From: QQUD01 sp039029915
Lineage (GTDB): Bacteria > Chloroflexota > Anaerolineae > Promineifilales > Promineifilaceae
DNA: 15,336 bases
NCBI GenBank assembly: GCA_039029915.1
Contig: JBCCFD010000156.1
Span: 1 to 15,336 of the forward strand
Direction of reading: 5' to 3'
This document shows positions 6,153-13,582 of this stretch, one piece after another. The position numbers and the translations under genes were made by a program. The first letter of the stretch is position 1. Each line of letters opens with the position of its first letter. The notes under the pieces were generated by a model, which made no database searches, had not been told where the DNA came from, and saw only the letters and a list, made by a program, of their open reading frames with translations.

Positions 6153-6923
6153 ATGAGAAAGAAACAAAAGTTTTCTATAGGCTATTACCTATTTGTCATT
6201 TTAGGCAGCTTGGTATTTGCGGTAATTGGTATTGCTACCGTTTCCTCAATGGGACTCACCCAAGGGGAAGGGGCTGATGTTGATGTACTTGCCCTTGAGG
6301 GGGATTCAGAAGTTTCTCGATTTGAACGGGGGACGCCCCCGCCATGGGCAACCAAAACACCAAGAGGTTTTGTCCCAACACCAACTAGCGACCCCTACCC
6401 GTATCCCGATCCACCCACACCCACACCAGAGCCAACCGAGGATCCCTATCCAGACCCACCCACACCCACACCTGAACCAACTGAGGATCCATATCCATAT
6501 CCAGAGCCATCAACCCCAACACCCACTGCAGATCCTTTTCCTGCAGGAACAACATTCCACGTCTATGATCTTGATGTTTACGGCTCTGGCACGGAATTGA
6601 TCAATGGTAGATGGACAGCAGGTGTCATCGTTAAGCTAGAAACAGACAGTGGATACTTCTTAAAAGATATTGCAGTAGAAGGGTATTTTAGCCATCAGCC
6701 AAACCGCCCCATCCGATGCGAATCAACGGGCTACAATTGCGGAATAACAAGCAGTCCCATTCGTTTAAATGTAAATTCAGTAGAATTTGTCGTCACTAAT
6801 GCGGAGCATAATAATCCAAATACAACATACGCCCCAGAATTTAACTATGATATCGATGGCAATAGCGACGGCACGACAATCATTATTGAACAACCGGCTC
6901 CGTACCCAGCTCCTTATCCATAA
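6153..6923 (+). CDS. Membrane-anchored surface protein with Pro/Thr linker and Ig-like C-terminal domain
   Basis: I chose the ATG at 6153 because AGGAGG ends 4 bases before it; the open frame extends upstream only to a TTG. The 256-residue protein has an N-terminal membrane anchor (residues about 8-30), then a Pro/Thr/Tyr/Asp-rich linker (about 60-130) with two 15-residue repeats of the DPPTPTPEPTEDPYP type. The C-terminal domain starts FHVYDLDVYGSG and includes GRWTAGVIVKL, a Cys pair in CESTGYNC, and a final DIDGNSDGTTI. This pattern matches, from memory, an Ig-like module found at the end of bacterial extracellular proteases and surface proteins that usually begins HVGDLDG. A structural or cell-surface role is likely; no enzyme domain is seen. 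It ends at a bidirectional terminator. Confidence 0.8.
   Translation: MRKKQKFSIGYYLFVILGSLVFAVIGIATVSSMGLTQGEGADVDVLALEGDSEVSRFERGTPPPWATKTPRGFVPTPTSDPYPYPDPPTPTPEPTEDPYPDPPTPTPEPTEDPYPYPEPSTPTPTADPFPAGTTFHVYDLDVYGSGTELINGRWTAGVIVKLETDSGYFLKDIAVEGYFSHQPNRPIRCESTGYNCGITSSPIRLNVNSVEFVVTNAEHNNPNTTYAPEFNYDIDGNSDGTTIIIEQPAPYPAPYP
6411..6500 (+). repeat. 45-bp tandem coding repeat (15-residue Pro/Thr linker units)
   Basis: Two adjacent 45-bp units (6411-6455 and 6456-6500), both starting CCACCCACACCCACACC, encode the PPTPTPEPTEDPYP-type linker of the surface protein. They differ at a few positions. Confidence 0.8.
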
Positions 6924-6942
6924 TCCATAATTTGTTCTATTC

Positions 6943-6972
6943 AAAAAAGGCTGGAGAAATTCAGCCTTTTTT
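6943..6972. terminator. Bidirectional intrinsic terminator
   Basis: AAAAAAGGCTG (6943-6953) and CAGCCTTTTTT (6962-6972) form a perfect 11-bp stem with an 8-base loop, with T-runs at the 3' side on both strands. It lies between convergent genes, and the TGA stop of the RNA methyltransferase gene (6961-6963) lies at the loop/stem border. Confidence 0.88.
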
Positions 6973-7767
6973 GTTCCATTTTTGGCGGTTGATTTCATAC
7001 AGAATAACAGCCGTTGCGGCATTAACCGAGAAGGAATCCACGCCTGTGGGCATTGGAATCGTTAGGGTTAAATCTAACTTTTCAATCAGTTCATGCGGCA
7101 GCCCTTCATATTCATTTCCCATTAAAATTGCTGTATTTTTTGATTGGAAATTGACGTCCGGCAACGGCCGTTTCCCAGCTAGGTCAGTCCCTACAGTCAG
7201 AAAGCCATTGTTCGCTAAATCGGAAATCGTTGAATCGATCGAATCATATTCAATCATTGGTAGCTTAAATAGGCTGCCCATGCTGGTTCGCACCGCTTTG
7301 GGATGAAAAGGATCCGTTCGACCAACGGCTATAAAAGCAGCACAACCTGATGCATGTGCCGTTCGGATCATCGCCCCGGTGTTACCTGGGTCAATAATAT
7401 CAACGGCCGTTACCACAACACTTCCATCAATTTCATAAAGAAGATCGTTCAGCAAAACCGGTTTAGGCTTAGGTAAAGCTGCAACAATCCCCCCCAAAGA
7501 ACGGCCGTTTGTCAGCCGCTCCATTTCGGAATCTGGAATAAAAACCTGCTCAATGTGTTCGTTTTGAAACAACTCAACTAAAGCCATCATGCGATATGAC
7601 GGACTTTTCAAGACATGCTCAGCAATAACAACAAATTCAGGCCGTACGCCAGCTCGCAGCGCTCGTTCAACCAAGCGAATTCCCTCAATCGAGAATTGGT
7701 CTTCTTGAGCACGCCCTTTGGCGGTGTAAACTCTTTCAATTTGTGAAACGGCCGTTTTCCAATTCAT
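6961..7767 (-). CDS. SpoU/TrmH-family RNA 2'-O-methyltransferase
   Basis: A 268-residue SPOUT-fold enzyme that methylates a ribose 2'-OH in rRNA or tRNA using S-adenosylmethionine. Residues about 12-97 are the N-terminal substrate-binding domain (KGRAQEDQFSIEGIRLVERAL). The catalytic domain shows all three SpoU motifs: motif 1 DIIDPGNTGAMIRTAHASG (123-141) with Asn129 and Arg135, motif 2 ILMGNEYEGLP (214-224), and motif 3 IPMPTGVDSFSVNAATAV (237-254). These form the deep-knot cofactor site and dimer interface. The overall layout is like RlmB/TsnR-type rRNA methyltransferases, but the target nucleotide cannot be told. The ribosome site is weak. It diverges from the small membrane gene at 7829 across a 61-base gap. 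Four ACGGCCGT palindromes lie in this gene, the highest density in the window. Confidence 0.92.
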   Translation of the reverse strand: MNWKTAVSQIERVYTAKGRAQEDQFSIEGIRLVERALRAGVRPEFVVIAEHVLKSPSYRMMALVELFQNEHIEQVFIPDSEMERLTNGRSLGGIVAALPKPKPVLLNDLLYEIDGSVVVTAVDIIDPGNTGAMIRTAHASGCAAFIAVGRTDPFHPKAVRTSMGSLFKLPMIEYDSIDSTISDLANNGFLTVGTDLAGKRPLPDVNFQSKNTAILMGNEYEGLPHELIEKLDLTLTIPMPTGVDSFSVNAATAVILYEINRQKWNKKG

Positions 7768-7828
7768 ATTGCCACTATTGTGCGAAACTGGTAACTTTTA
7801 GCAACATTCAGTGAAAAGAGGCCAAATT

Positions 7829-8017
7829 ATGAGAGTCCCCAGAGGTTTAATTGCCGTTGTTGTCCTAGGTTTTTTACTGTGGATGGTCTGGTCAAGATTA
7901 CGAATCATCATTTTTATCCCGATTACAGGATGGCAAGCATTTCTTTTCTTTGTCATCGTAGCAGGGGCTTTATTTCTCGCCATTGACCATTGGCTAAACA
8001 GTTCAGGCAAATCATAA
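7829..8017 (+). CDS. 62-residue two-helix membrane protein
   Basis: ATG 7829 is chosen because AGAGG lies 7 bases before it; a GTG at 7811 is in frame but lacks a ribosome site. The protein begins MRVPRGLIAVVVLGFLLWMV, has a second hydrophobic stretch in its middle (IIIFIPITGWQAFLFFVIV), and ends DHWLNSSGKS. It looks like a small inner-membrane protein of unknown function. It precedes the AhpD-like gene by 13 bases, so the two are likely co-transcribed. Confidence 0.7.
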   Translation: MRVPRGLIAVVVLGFLLWMVWSRLRIIIFIPITGWQAFLFFVIVAGALFLAIDHWLNSSGKS

Positions 8018-8030
8018 AAAAGGAAAACAG

Positions 8031-8609
8031 ATGACCCAACCAACCCATCTCACCGCTTTAAATATTGACTATCCAGAAAACGAAGCATTACCCGAAGATA
8101 TGCAAAAATATTTCCAAGTTTGTGAAGACAAACTCGGTATGATTCCCAACGTCTTGTTAGCCTACCGCCACAATCCGGACCAGTTTCGCGGTTTTTCTCG
8201 ATTTTATAACGCCCTCATGCTCGGTGAATCGGGACTTAGCAAATTAGAGCGGGAGATGATTGCCGTGGCAGTTTCGTCAACCAACGATTGCTTTTATTGT
8301 CAAACTGCTCATGGACAGGCTGTTCGTGCCTATTCAGGCGATCCAGCCTTGGGCGAATTGATGGTAATGAACTACCGAGCGGCTGAACTATCTGATCGTC
8401 ATCGCGCCATGCTAGACTTTTCTGTAAAAGTTACCGAAACGTCGCACAAAATCACCGAAGCCGATCGCCAATTATTGCGCGATGTTGGATTTTCAGACGA
8501 GGATATTTTCGACATTGCCAATGTGGCGGGCTTTTTCAACATGAGTAACCGCGTCGCCAATGCCGTTGATATGCAGCCTAACGCCGAATACCACAGCATG
8601 AATCGCTAG
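8031..8609 (+). CDS. AhpD-like carboxymuconolactone decarboxylase family protein (peroxidase-related)
   Basis: A 192-residue all-helical protein of the AhpD/CMD superfamily. The diagnostic motif is CFYCQTAHG, giving the CxxC pair Cys87 and Cys90 plus His94, with a conserved upstream LSKLEREMIAVAVSSTN helix. The length and flanking sequence (MIPNVLLAYRHNPDQ near residue 37, NVAGFFNMSNRVANA near 164) match the subgroup usually called peroxidase-related enzymes, in which the CxxC pair acts in peroxide or thiol redox chemistry; direct activity is unproven for most members. AAGGA lies 7 bases before the ATG. It is probably the second gene of an operon with the small membrane protein. No terminator is obvious after it. 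Confidence 0.9.
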   Translation: MTQPTHLTALNIDYPENEALPEDMQKYFQVCEDKLGMIPNVLLAYRHNPDQFRGFSRFYNALMLGESGLSKLEREMIAVAVSSTNDCFYCQTAHGQAVRAYSGDPALGELMVMNYRAAELSDRHRAMLDFSVKVTETSHKITEADRQLLRDVGFSDEDIFDIANVAGFFNMSNRVANAVDMQPNAEYHSMNR

Positions 8610-9432
8610 GGTGCCTTTTAGAATAGCAAAACCACCTACAATATAGAATCAGAAGCAGCACACCACGGTTATCTAAACCCAGATGGAAGTTGAGAAAATT
8701 GGATCGTTGCTGTTAGAAAGTTGTGGCTAAAAGAAAAATCATTTACTAACTGGAGTTACGCAGTACCACTGGTGCAAGCCGCTGGGGTTTTTCAAGAAAC
8801 GCCCCTGATTCCTAGTCTGTTTAGAAGCCTCAGAGGTTTTTTCAGCGTAACGTCAGTTGCTAACTTTGATAACAAATTACTGAAAGAAAATTTATAATCC
8901 TTAATTGACTATTGCACAAAATCAATAGACGGGTTAGGATGATCGCACAATTGAATATGGGTCAACAAATAGCGCACGGCCGTTTTTCACAAACGGTGAC
9001 GCGGATGGAGGTTCCCCACTTCGACGTGGGTGCTAACAAAGATAGTCAAGCAGTTGGTTGATGTTTCAGTAAATCGTAATCCATTGAAATTTACTGGAAT
9101 CCGAACAACTCATACCCTTCTTTGGAAAAGCGAAAGATCAGCGGATGCCTCTCAGGGTTCACTACGCCCCTGTGTTTAGACCCCTCAACCAAGTTCAACA
9201 ACAAAAATGTACAAAATGTTGAACAGTAGTGTTTTAGCCGTAAGCCAAACGCCAATGCTTTGGGCTTGCGCGCTGTTTTTCATTGAGGGGCGCTCCCAAA
9301 ATTTTTCAAACAACTGGGTTCGTCCAAATATACAGGTTCAACTGCTGCGTGTGGCGCATCAGGTTCGACGATCTGGTCGCCTGCTGCCTAACACCAGCTC
9401 GTTGATGCCTGGCTTACCTTTGGAGGTATATT
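8610..9432. other. 823-base region with no recognisable gene, upstream of glmS
   Basis: I see no credible gene here. Structures present: an imperfect 20-bp inverted repeat pair bounding 8743-8863; a hairpin CCCAC-TTCGAC-GTGGG near 9015-9030; CAGTAAAT (9067-9074) with ATTTACTG (9089-9096); GTTCAACA (9193-9200) with TGTTGAAC (9217-9224); AAGCCAAA (9242-9249) with TTT-G-GGCTT (9259-9267, one bulge); and an imperfect GC-rich stem at 9353-9381. One ACGGCCGT lies at 8976-8983. It should hold the glmS promoter and leader. I did not find the conserved blocks of a glmS ribozyme or a tRNA shape. Confidence 0.6.
8743..8863. repeat. 121-bp segment bounded by imperfect 20-bp inverted repeats (possible MITE remnant)
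   Basis: The left end TTACTAACTGGAGTTACGCA (8743-8762) and the right end (8844-8863, core GCGTAACGTCAGTT) match as inverted repeats at 15 of 20 positions. Inside are AAGCCT-CAG-AGGTTT, a small hairpin before TTT, and a GGGG...CCCC stem. No clear target duplication and no transposase, so mobile origin is a guess. Confidence 0.3.
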
Positions 9433-11277
9433 ATGTGTGGTATCGTAGGTTATGTTGGTCCTCGCTCGGCCTCAAACATTATTTTTAATGGCTTAAAAAA
9501 ATTGGAGTATCGCGGCTATGATTCAGCTGGAATTGCCACAATCGCCCAAAATGGAAAGATTGAAATTCGACGTGAAGTGGGTAAGTTACGCAATTTAGAA
9601 AATCTACTGGATGAAGCACCCTTAATTGGCAATGTTGGCATCGGGCACACCCGCTGGGCCACACATGGTAAGCCCAGCGTACGTAATGCACATCCGCATA
9701 TTGGCATGAACGGCCGTGTTGTGGTTGTCCAAAATGGCATTGTTGAAAACTTTTTAACGCTGCGCGAAGAACTCCAGTCTGAGGGGGTAGAGTTCCAATC
9801 TGACACGGACACAGAGGTCATTGTGCAAATGGTTGAACGATATTTGGAGGCCGGAATGCCCTTTGAAACGGCCGTTCAGCAAACAGCCAGTCAGTTAGAA
9901 GGAGCCAATGCCATCGTTGTGATGACCCTCGACGAACCCAACCGACTCATTTGCGCTCGTCTTGGTAATGCGGGCGGCATCACCTTAGGTCTTGGTGAAG
10001 AGGAAATGTTTATTGCTTCTGATCTGCCAGCAATATTGGAACACACGAGAAAGATGATTTTTTTAGAAAATCGCCAAATGGCAGTAATCACCAGCGAATC
10101 ATATCGGATAAAAAATCTAGATGGTACCGAAGTCAAACCGGAAATCTCTCACATCAACTGGGATCCAGTGAGTGCGGCCAAAGGTGAATACAAACACTTT
10201 ATGCAAAAGGAGATTTACGACCAGCCTCAAGCCATTATCGACACGATGAGAGGACGGGTTAATTTTGAAAAGGGCACAATCTCACTCCCCCAAATGAATC
10301 TTACTGAAGCATTGGCCAAATCTCTCAACAAAATATTTATTGTGGCTTGCGGAACAAGCTATTACTCAGGGCTTATTGGCAAATTTATCATTGAAAATAC
10401 CGCCCGTATCCCGGTTGAGGTCGAGTATGGTAGCGAATTTCGCTATTATGATCCGATTATTGATGACAAAACGGCCGTTTTAGCCATCACTCAATCTGGA
10501 GAAACGGCCGATACGCTCGTTGCCTGCGAGCAAGCCAAAGCCAAAGGAGCAACACTTTGGTCAATTGTTAACGCCATCGGCAGTCAGGCCACCCGCATTT
10601 CCGACGGTATCATCTTGATGCAGGCCGGTCCCGAAATCGGTGTCGCCAGTACTAAAGCATTTACCACCTCAATTGTGGATCAGCTCATGCTGGCCTGCGA
10701 ACTGGGGCGCTTGCGTGCCACCACATCTGCTGAAACAATAAAAAAAATAGTCAACGATTTAGCTTTACTGCCAAATCAGGCGGGGCAGCTTCTTGACAAC
10801 GGTGCCCAGTACGAAAAGTTAGCCAATGAGTTCCATCGCGCTCAGGATTTTCTATTTTTAGGACGAGGCATCAATTATCCAATAGCACTTGAAGGGGCAC
10901 TCAAGCTCAAGGAGATCAGCTATATTCACGCTGAGGGGTATCCAGCAGGAGAAATGAAGCACGGCCCAATCGCCTTGATTGATGAGGTCATGCCCGTTGT
11001 TGCTTTAGCCACCAGTGACCGCCTCTATGAAAAAATGCTGAGCAACGTGCAGCAGGTTAAAACTCGCGGCGGCATCGTTATTGCGGTGGCGTCAGAAAAT
11101 AATCAAGAGATTTTTAACGACGCAGATCATGTTATTCAAGTGCCCCAAACCAATGAACTGCTGCAACCGATTCTAAATACGTTTCCAATGCAGTTATTAA
11201 GCTATTATTTAGCAGTGCGCCGAGGCTGTGATGTCGACCAACCTAGAAACTTAGCGAAAAGCGTGACGGTAGAATAA
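9433..11277 (+). CDS. glmS: Glutamine--fructose-6-phosphate aminotransferase (isomerizing)
   Basis: Makes glucosamine-6-phosphate from fructose-6-phosphate and glutamine, the first committed step to UDP-GlcNAc and peptidoglycan. The full 614 residues are present. MCGIVGYVG exposes the N-terminal Cys nucleophile of the glutaminase domain (1 to about 220), with HTRWATHG at 72-79, NGIVEN at 101-106 and SDTDTEVI at 123-130. Two SIS sugar-phosphate domains follow: VACGTSYYSG (304-313), ITQSGETADT (352-361), STKAFTTSIVD (406-416) and LEGALKLKEISYIHAEGYPA (486-505). It ends with the typical QPRNLAKSVTVE. GGAGG lies 6 bases before the ATG. An alpha/beta hydrolase gene follows after 22 bases, likely in the same operon. 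Three ACGGCCGT sites lie inside the gene, at codons for NGR (94-96), TAV (146-148) and TAV (347-349). Confidence 0.98.
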   Translation: MCGIVGYVGPRSASNIIFNGLKKLEYRGYDSAGIATIAQNGKIEIRREVGKLRNLENLLDEAPLIGNVGIGHTRWATHGKPSVRNAHPHIGMNGRVVVVQNGIVENFLTLREELQSEGVEFQSDTDTEVIVQMVERYLEAGMPFETAVQQTASQLEGANAIVVMTLDEPNRLICARLGNAGGITLGLGEEEMFIASDLPAILEHTRKMIFLENRQMAVITSESYRIKNLDGTEVKPEISHINWDPVSAAKGEYKHFMQKEIYDQPQAIIDTMRGRVNFEKGTISLPQMNLTEALAKSLNKIFIVACGTSYYSGLIGKFIIENTARIPVEVEYGSEFRYYDPIIDDKTAVLAITQSGETADTLVACEQAKAKGATLWSIVNAIGSQATRISDGIILMQAGPEIGVASTKAFTTSIVDQLMLACELGRLRATTSAETIKKIVNDLALLPNQAGQLLDNGAQYEKLANEFHRAQDFLFLGRGINYPIALEGALKLKEISYIHAEGYPAGEMKHGPIALIDEVMPVVALATSDRLYEKMLSNVQQVKTRGGIVIAVASENNQEIFNDADHVIQVPQTNELLQPILNTFPMQLLSYYLAVRRGCDVDQPRNLAKSVTVE

Positions 11278-11299
11278 TAAAAAGCAATGGGAGGCATGA

Positions 11300-12088
11300 A
11301 TGAAAACAACATCAATCGTTTCAACAGATGGCATTAAAATCGTCTATGACGCTGTTGGTCATGGAGAACCTATCATCTTGCTCCACGGAGGTGGCGGAGA
11401 TAATTCCCGAAAAATGTGGCATGAATATGGCTATGTTGACCAACTAAAAACTGAGTTCACAGTGATCACCATTGATATGCGAGGCTTTGGTGCTAGCGAC
11501 AAGCCAACTGATAAGTCCGCGTACTCCATTAGCCAAATGTGCCACGATGTACTTGCGGTGGCCGACGATTGTGGTGTCGAGCAGTTTTCGCTATGGGGCT
11601 ACTCTTTTGGAGGCAATATTGGTCGCTTTTTAGCAAATCGCTCAGACAGGGTACGGCAAGCCATTATCATCGGCATTCCAATGGGGCTGGCTGCACAGGG
11701 TGAATTTAGAGAATTTATTGGTCAATTTAGCCAAGAGTGGCTTCCCATTGTTGCACAATACGAAGAAGATGAAGAGTCGATCAACCAACTACCATCTGAA
11801 AAAAAAGAGCTGTTTGAAGCGCACAACATTCCTGTTTTCCTAGCCTGGTTGGAGGCTATGCTTGATTGGGGCGGTGTTGAGCCAGCCGATTTACAATGCC
11901 CTGCGCTGTGGTTATCTGGCACTGAAAATGAAAGCACCATGCAAAGTATGAGGCAATTTGAAAATCAACTGGACCAGTCGAATATGCAAACTCAAACCTT
12001 TGAAGGGCTGACTCATTGGCAAGAGTTTGAACAAATTGACATTGTTTTGCCTGAAATGCTGGCCTTTACTCGCCAAAATTTACTATAG
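11300..12088 (+). CDS. Alpha/beta hydrolase
   Basis: A 262-residue soluble alpha/beta hydrolase without signal peptide. Oxyanion-hole HGGGGDN at 29-35, DMRGFGASDKP at 59-69, nucleophile elbow GYSFGG with Ser102, and His239 in GLTHWQEF. The acid at the usual place is probably Glu209 in SGTENES, where most relatives have Asp. GGGAGG lies 5 bases before the ATG, and the gap to glmS is 22 bases, suggesting one transcript. Substrate is unknown; close relatives include esterases, lactonases and C-C bond hydrolases. It converges on the second hydrolase with only 7 bases between stops, and no terminator is visible between them. Confidence 0.88.
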   Translation: MKTTSIVSTDGIKIVYDAVGHGEPIILLHGGGGDNSRKMWHEYGYVDQLKTEFTVITIDMRGFGASDKPTDKSAYSISQMCHDVLAVADDCGVEQFSLWGYSFGGNIGRFLANRSDRVRQAIIIGIPMGLAAQGEFREFIGQFSQEWLPIVAQYEEDEESINQLPSEKKELFEAHNIPVFLAWLEAMLDWGGVEPADLQCPALWLSGTENESTMQSMRQFENQLDQSNMQTQTFEGLTHWQEFEQIDIVLPEMLAFTRQNLL

Positions 12089-12095
12089 CCCCTCA

Positions 12096-12917
12096 TCATC
12101 CGACCTGTTCAGATGGCACTAACGCCTTTCGATTCGAGAGCGAAATGATTTTTAAGGCCTCTGGTAATGGCTCGTTAGGAATCCACGTTCGGATCATATT
12201 GCTGAACAGGTCGGGATGCTCTCCATTCCAGCCGTGATGGGCATTGGGTGCTTGAACAACGGCCGTTTCCCTAAACGTCTCAGAAATATAAGTTAAGGTA
12301 TTTAAAACGGCCTTCGCTTCTTTATCACCCGCCGATATCAGCAAATCTTTTAACTTTGATTGAGGCAATTTGGGTAACTTAAGCGTCAACACCTCTTTAT
12401 AAATTCGCCGAATTGTTTGACTCGAAAGTCGGGAGGCATCTTGAACATACAGCGGAACAACTTCTTCCGGAAATTGCATCATTCTAGCGCTTAATCTAAC
12501 CATCGGCGGAAACTTAATAAGCAATGGGGTAATCATCGTTAGCGGCCGTACCAACCACGAATGAACGATATTGCCCGTTGTGATACCACTGACAATCATC
12601 GAGTGAACTGTATCTGGATAATTGGCGAGAAGCGTGACGGCCGTATACCCACCGAGCGATAGCCCGACCACGTGCGCCATCCCGGTCTTCGTTTTGTCAC
12701 GGATAATTTCTGCGACTTGCTGCGCACTATTATTAAAAGACACCCACTCCGCCTGATAGCTTTCCCCATTACCCGGTAAATCTATTGCTAAACAGTTATA
12801 TTCATCTTTCAAAGCCTCAATTTGTTCTTGCCACATCCAGCTGCTAACACCAAGGCCGTGTAAGAAAACAACGGCTGGATTACTTTTTAAACCATATTCA
12901 TGGATCACTAATTTCAT
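12096..12917 (-). CDS. Alpha/beta hydrolase
   Basis: ATG 12917 is preferred: TTGGAG sits 6 bases before it, while the longer frame would begin with a TTG at 12929. The 273-residue protein shows HGLGVSSWMW (20-29), IDLPGNGES (45-53), the nucleophile elbow GLSLGG with Ser87, a likely Asp198 in SAGDKEA, and a His-rich site NAHHGWNGEHP (225-235) holding the catalytic His. A helical lid lies at about 115-190. After about residue 245 the tail (ending PSEQVG) looks unlike a usual hydrolase end and is partly encoded by an inverted copy of DNA 90 bases upstream. It lies 51 bases after the winged-helix regulator gene on the same strand, so it is probably co-transcribed with it. Substrate unknown. Confidence 0.87.
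   Translation of the reverse strand: MKLVIHEYGLKSNPAVVFLHGLGVSSWMWQEQIEALKDEYNCLAIDLPGNGESYQAEWVSFNNSAQQVAEIIRDKTKTGMAHVVGLSLGGYTAVTLLANYPDTVHSMIVSGITTGNIVHSWLVRPLTMITPLLIKFPPMVRLSARMMQFPEEVVPLYVQDASRLSSQTIRRIYKEVLTLKLPKLPQSKLKDLLISAGDKEAKAVLNTLTYISETFRETAVVQAPNAHHGWNGEHPDLFSNMIRTWIPNEPLPEALKIISLSNRKALVPSEQVG
12100..12214. repeat. 13-bp perfect inverted repeat inside the hydrolase gene
   Basis: CCGACCTGTTCAG (12100-12112) is the exact reverse complement of CTGAACAGGTCGG (12202-12214); both lie in the last 40 codons of the hydrolase. Allowing one indel the match extends further (CATC-CGACC against CATCCCGACC). Confidence 0.6.
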
Positions 12918-12968
12918 TTTTAACTCCAATAAAGCTGCATTTTACTGAGCGCAGGTATCACGCATCTC

Positions 12969-13505
12969 TTACGTTCTCGACTTTTCTGGAACAACGACGG
13001 ATGCGAGCGTGTATTTTTTTCTATTCGGTGCGGGCGGCTGTGAAATAACCTGTCCCACGACATCCAATAACTTCGATTGAAGCAATGCTCTCTCTTCATC
13101 TGACAAGTAAATAATCGCTTCGTTATAACTCATGCCATCATCCGCATAGTCAGCCGGCGCAGCTTGCGCCACGTATCTTGAGAAAGTCTCAATCAAACCT
13201 GTAGCAAAAATAGAGAAAAAGCGGATATGTTCTTCAGGTGAAAGGGCAGCCATTTCCTCTGCGGTAAGGCGGTTTTGGTCTGATTGCAAGCTGTAGGTTC
13301 GCTCAATGGAGCCATTAACCTCTTGCTCTTTAACAATTTTCAAAATACCACCTTCTAATAAGGTTTTGATATGGCGGTACAAGGTCGCCTGAGGAATATC
13401 GGACAAAAATTCAATAAGCTGTTTTGTTGTCAAGCTGCGATGACCTAGCTCGGCAACAATCCGCATGCGAATAGGATGAATAATGAGGTCGCTTTTTCGT
13501 GTCAC
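12969..13505 (-). CDS. Winged-helix transcriptional regulator (ArsR-like HTH)
   Basis: A 178-residue DNA-binding protein. Residues 1-90 form a winged helix typical of the ArsR-like HTH_20 group: IIHPIRMRIVAELGHRSLTT, QLIEFLSDIPQATLYRHIKTLL as recognition helix (split here for length), then a wing ending RTYSLQ. The C-terminal half (about 90-178) is helical (SPEEHIRFFSIFATGLIETF, LSDEERALLQSKLLDVV) and probably dimerises or senses a ligand. No metal-binding Cys pair is present, so metal sensing is unlikely. GTG is the start, with AAGGA just upstream. Its promoter holds two TTATCA-N4-TGATAA operators, so it very likely represses itself, the downstream hydrolase, and perhaps the divergent C26 peptidase. 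Confidence 0.85.
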   Translation of the reverse strand: MTRKSDLIIHPIRMRIVAELGHRSLTTKQLIEFLSDIPQATLYRHIKTLLEGGILKIVKEQEVNGSIERTYSLQSDQNRLTAEEMAALSPEEHIRFFSIFATGLIETFSRYVAQAAPADYADDGMSYNEAIIYLSDEERALLQSKLLDVVGQVISQPPAPNRKKYTLASVVVPEKSRT

Positions 13506-13511
13506 AACAAT

Positions 13512-13533
13512 CCTTTATCAATATTGATAAAGG
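13512..13533. promoter_or_regulatory. Operator 1 of the winged-helix regulator
   Basis: CCTTTATCAAT (13512-13522) and ATTGATAAAGG (13523-13533) form a perfect 22-bp palindrome with core TTATCA-ATAT-TGATAA. It sits between the -10 box and the GTG start of the regulator gene, over the expected transcription start. Confidence 0.75.
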
Positions 13534-13534
13534 T

Positions 13535-13563
13535 ATCCTATTATCACTTTTGATAAAAGTCAA
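13535..13563 (-). promoter_or_regulatory. Promoter of the winged-helix regulator gene
   Basis: On the minus strand TTGACT (13558-13563) and TAGGAT (13535-13540) are separated by exactly 17 bases. Operator 2 lies within the spacer and operator 1 just downstream of the -10. Confidence 0.6.
13541..13556. promoter_or_regulatory. Operator 2 of the winged-helix regulator
   Basis: TTATCA-CTTT-TGATAA has the same half-sites and the same 4-base spacer as operator 1, 26 bp away centre to centre. It fills the spacer of the regulator promoter almost exactly. Confidence 0.75.
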
Positions 13564-13582
13564 GTCCTAATTTAATTTGCGG

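Noticed and set aside
8622..8899. Frame open except for one TGA at 8691, with a hydrophobic second half, upstream of glmS
   Set aside because: A 65-70 codon stretch without stop is not rare by chance here; no start codon with a ribosome site and no family seen. Kept only as a remote pseudogene possibility.
9330..9420. attC-like (integron) reading of GCCTAACA and neighbouring stems
   Set aside because: Lacks the paired conserved ends and spacing of a real attC, and no integrase is present.
9193..9432. glmS self-cleaving ribozyme before glmS
   Set aside because: The conserved core segments known from Firmicutes examples are not visible; only unrelated small stems.
9207..9488. Open frame of 93 codons overlapping the glmS start
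   Set aside because: It runs into glmS in another frame, lacks a ribosome site, and its residues show no domain-like pattern.
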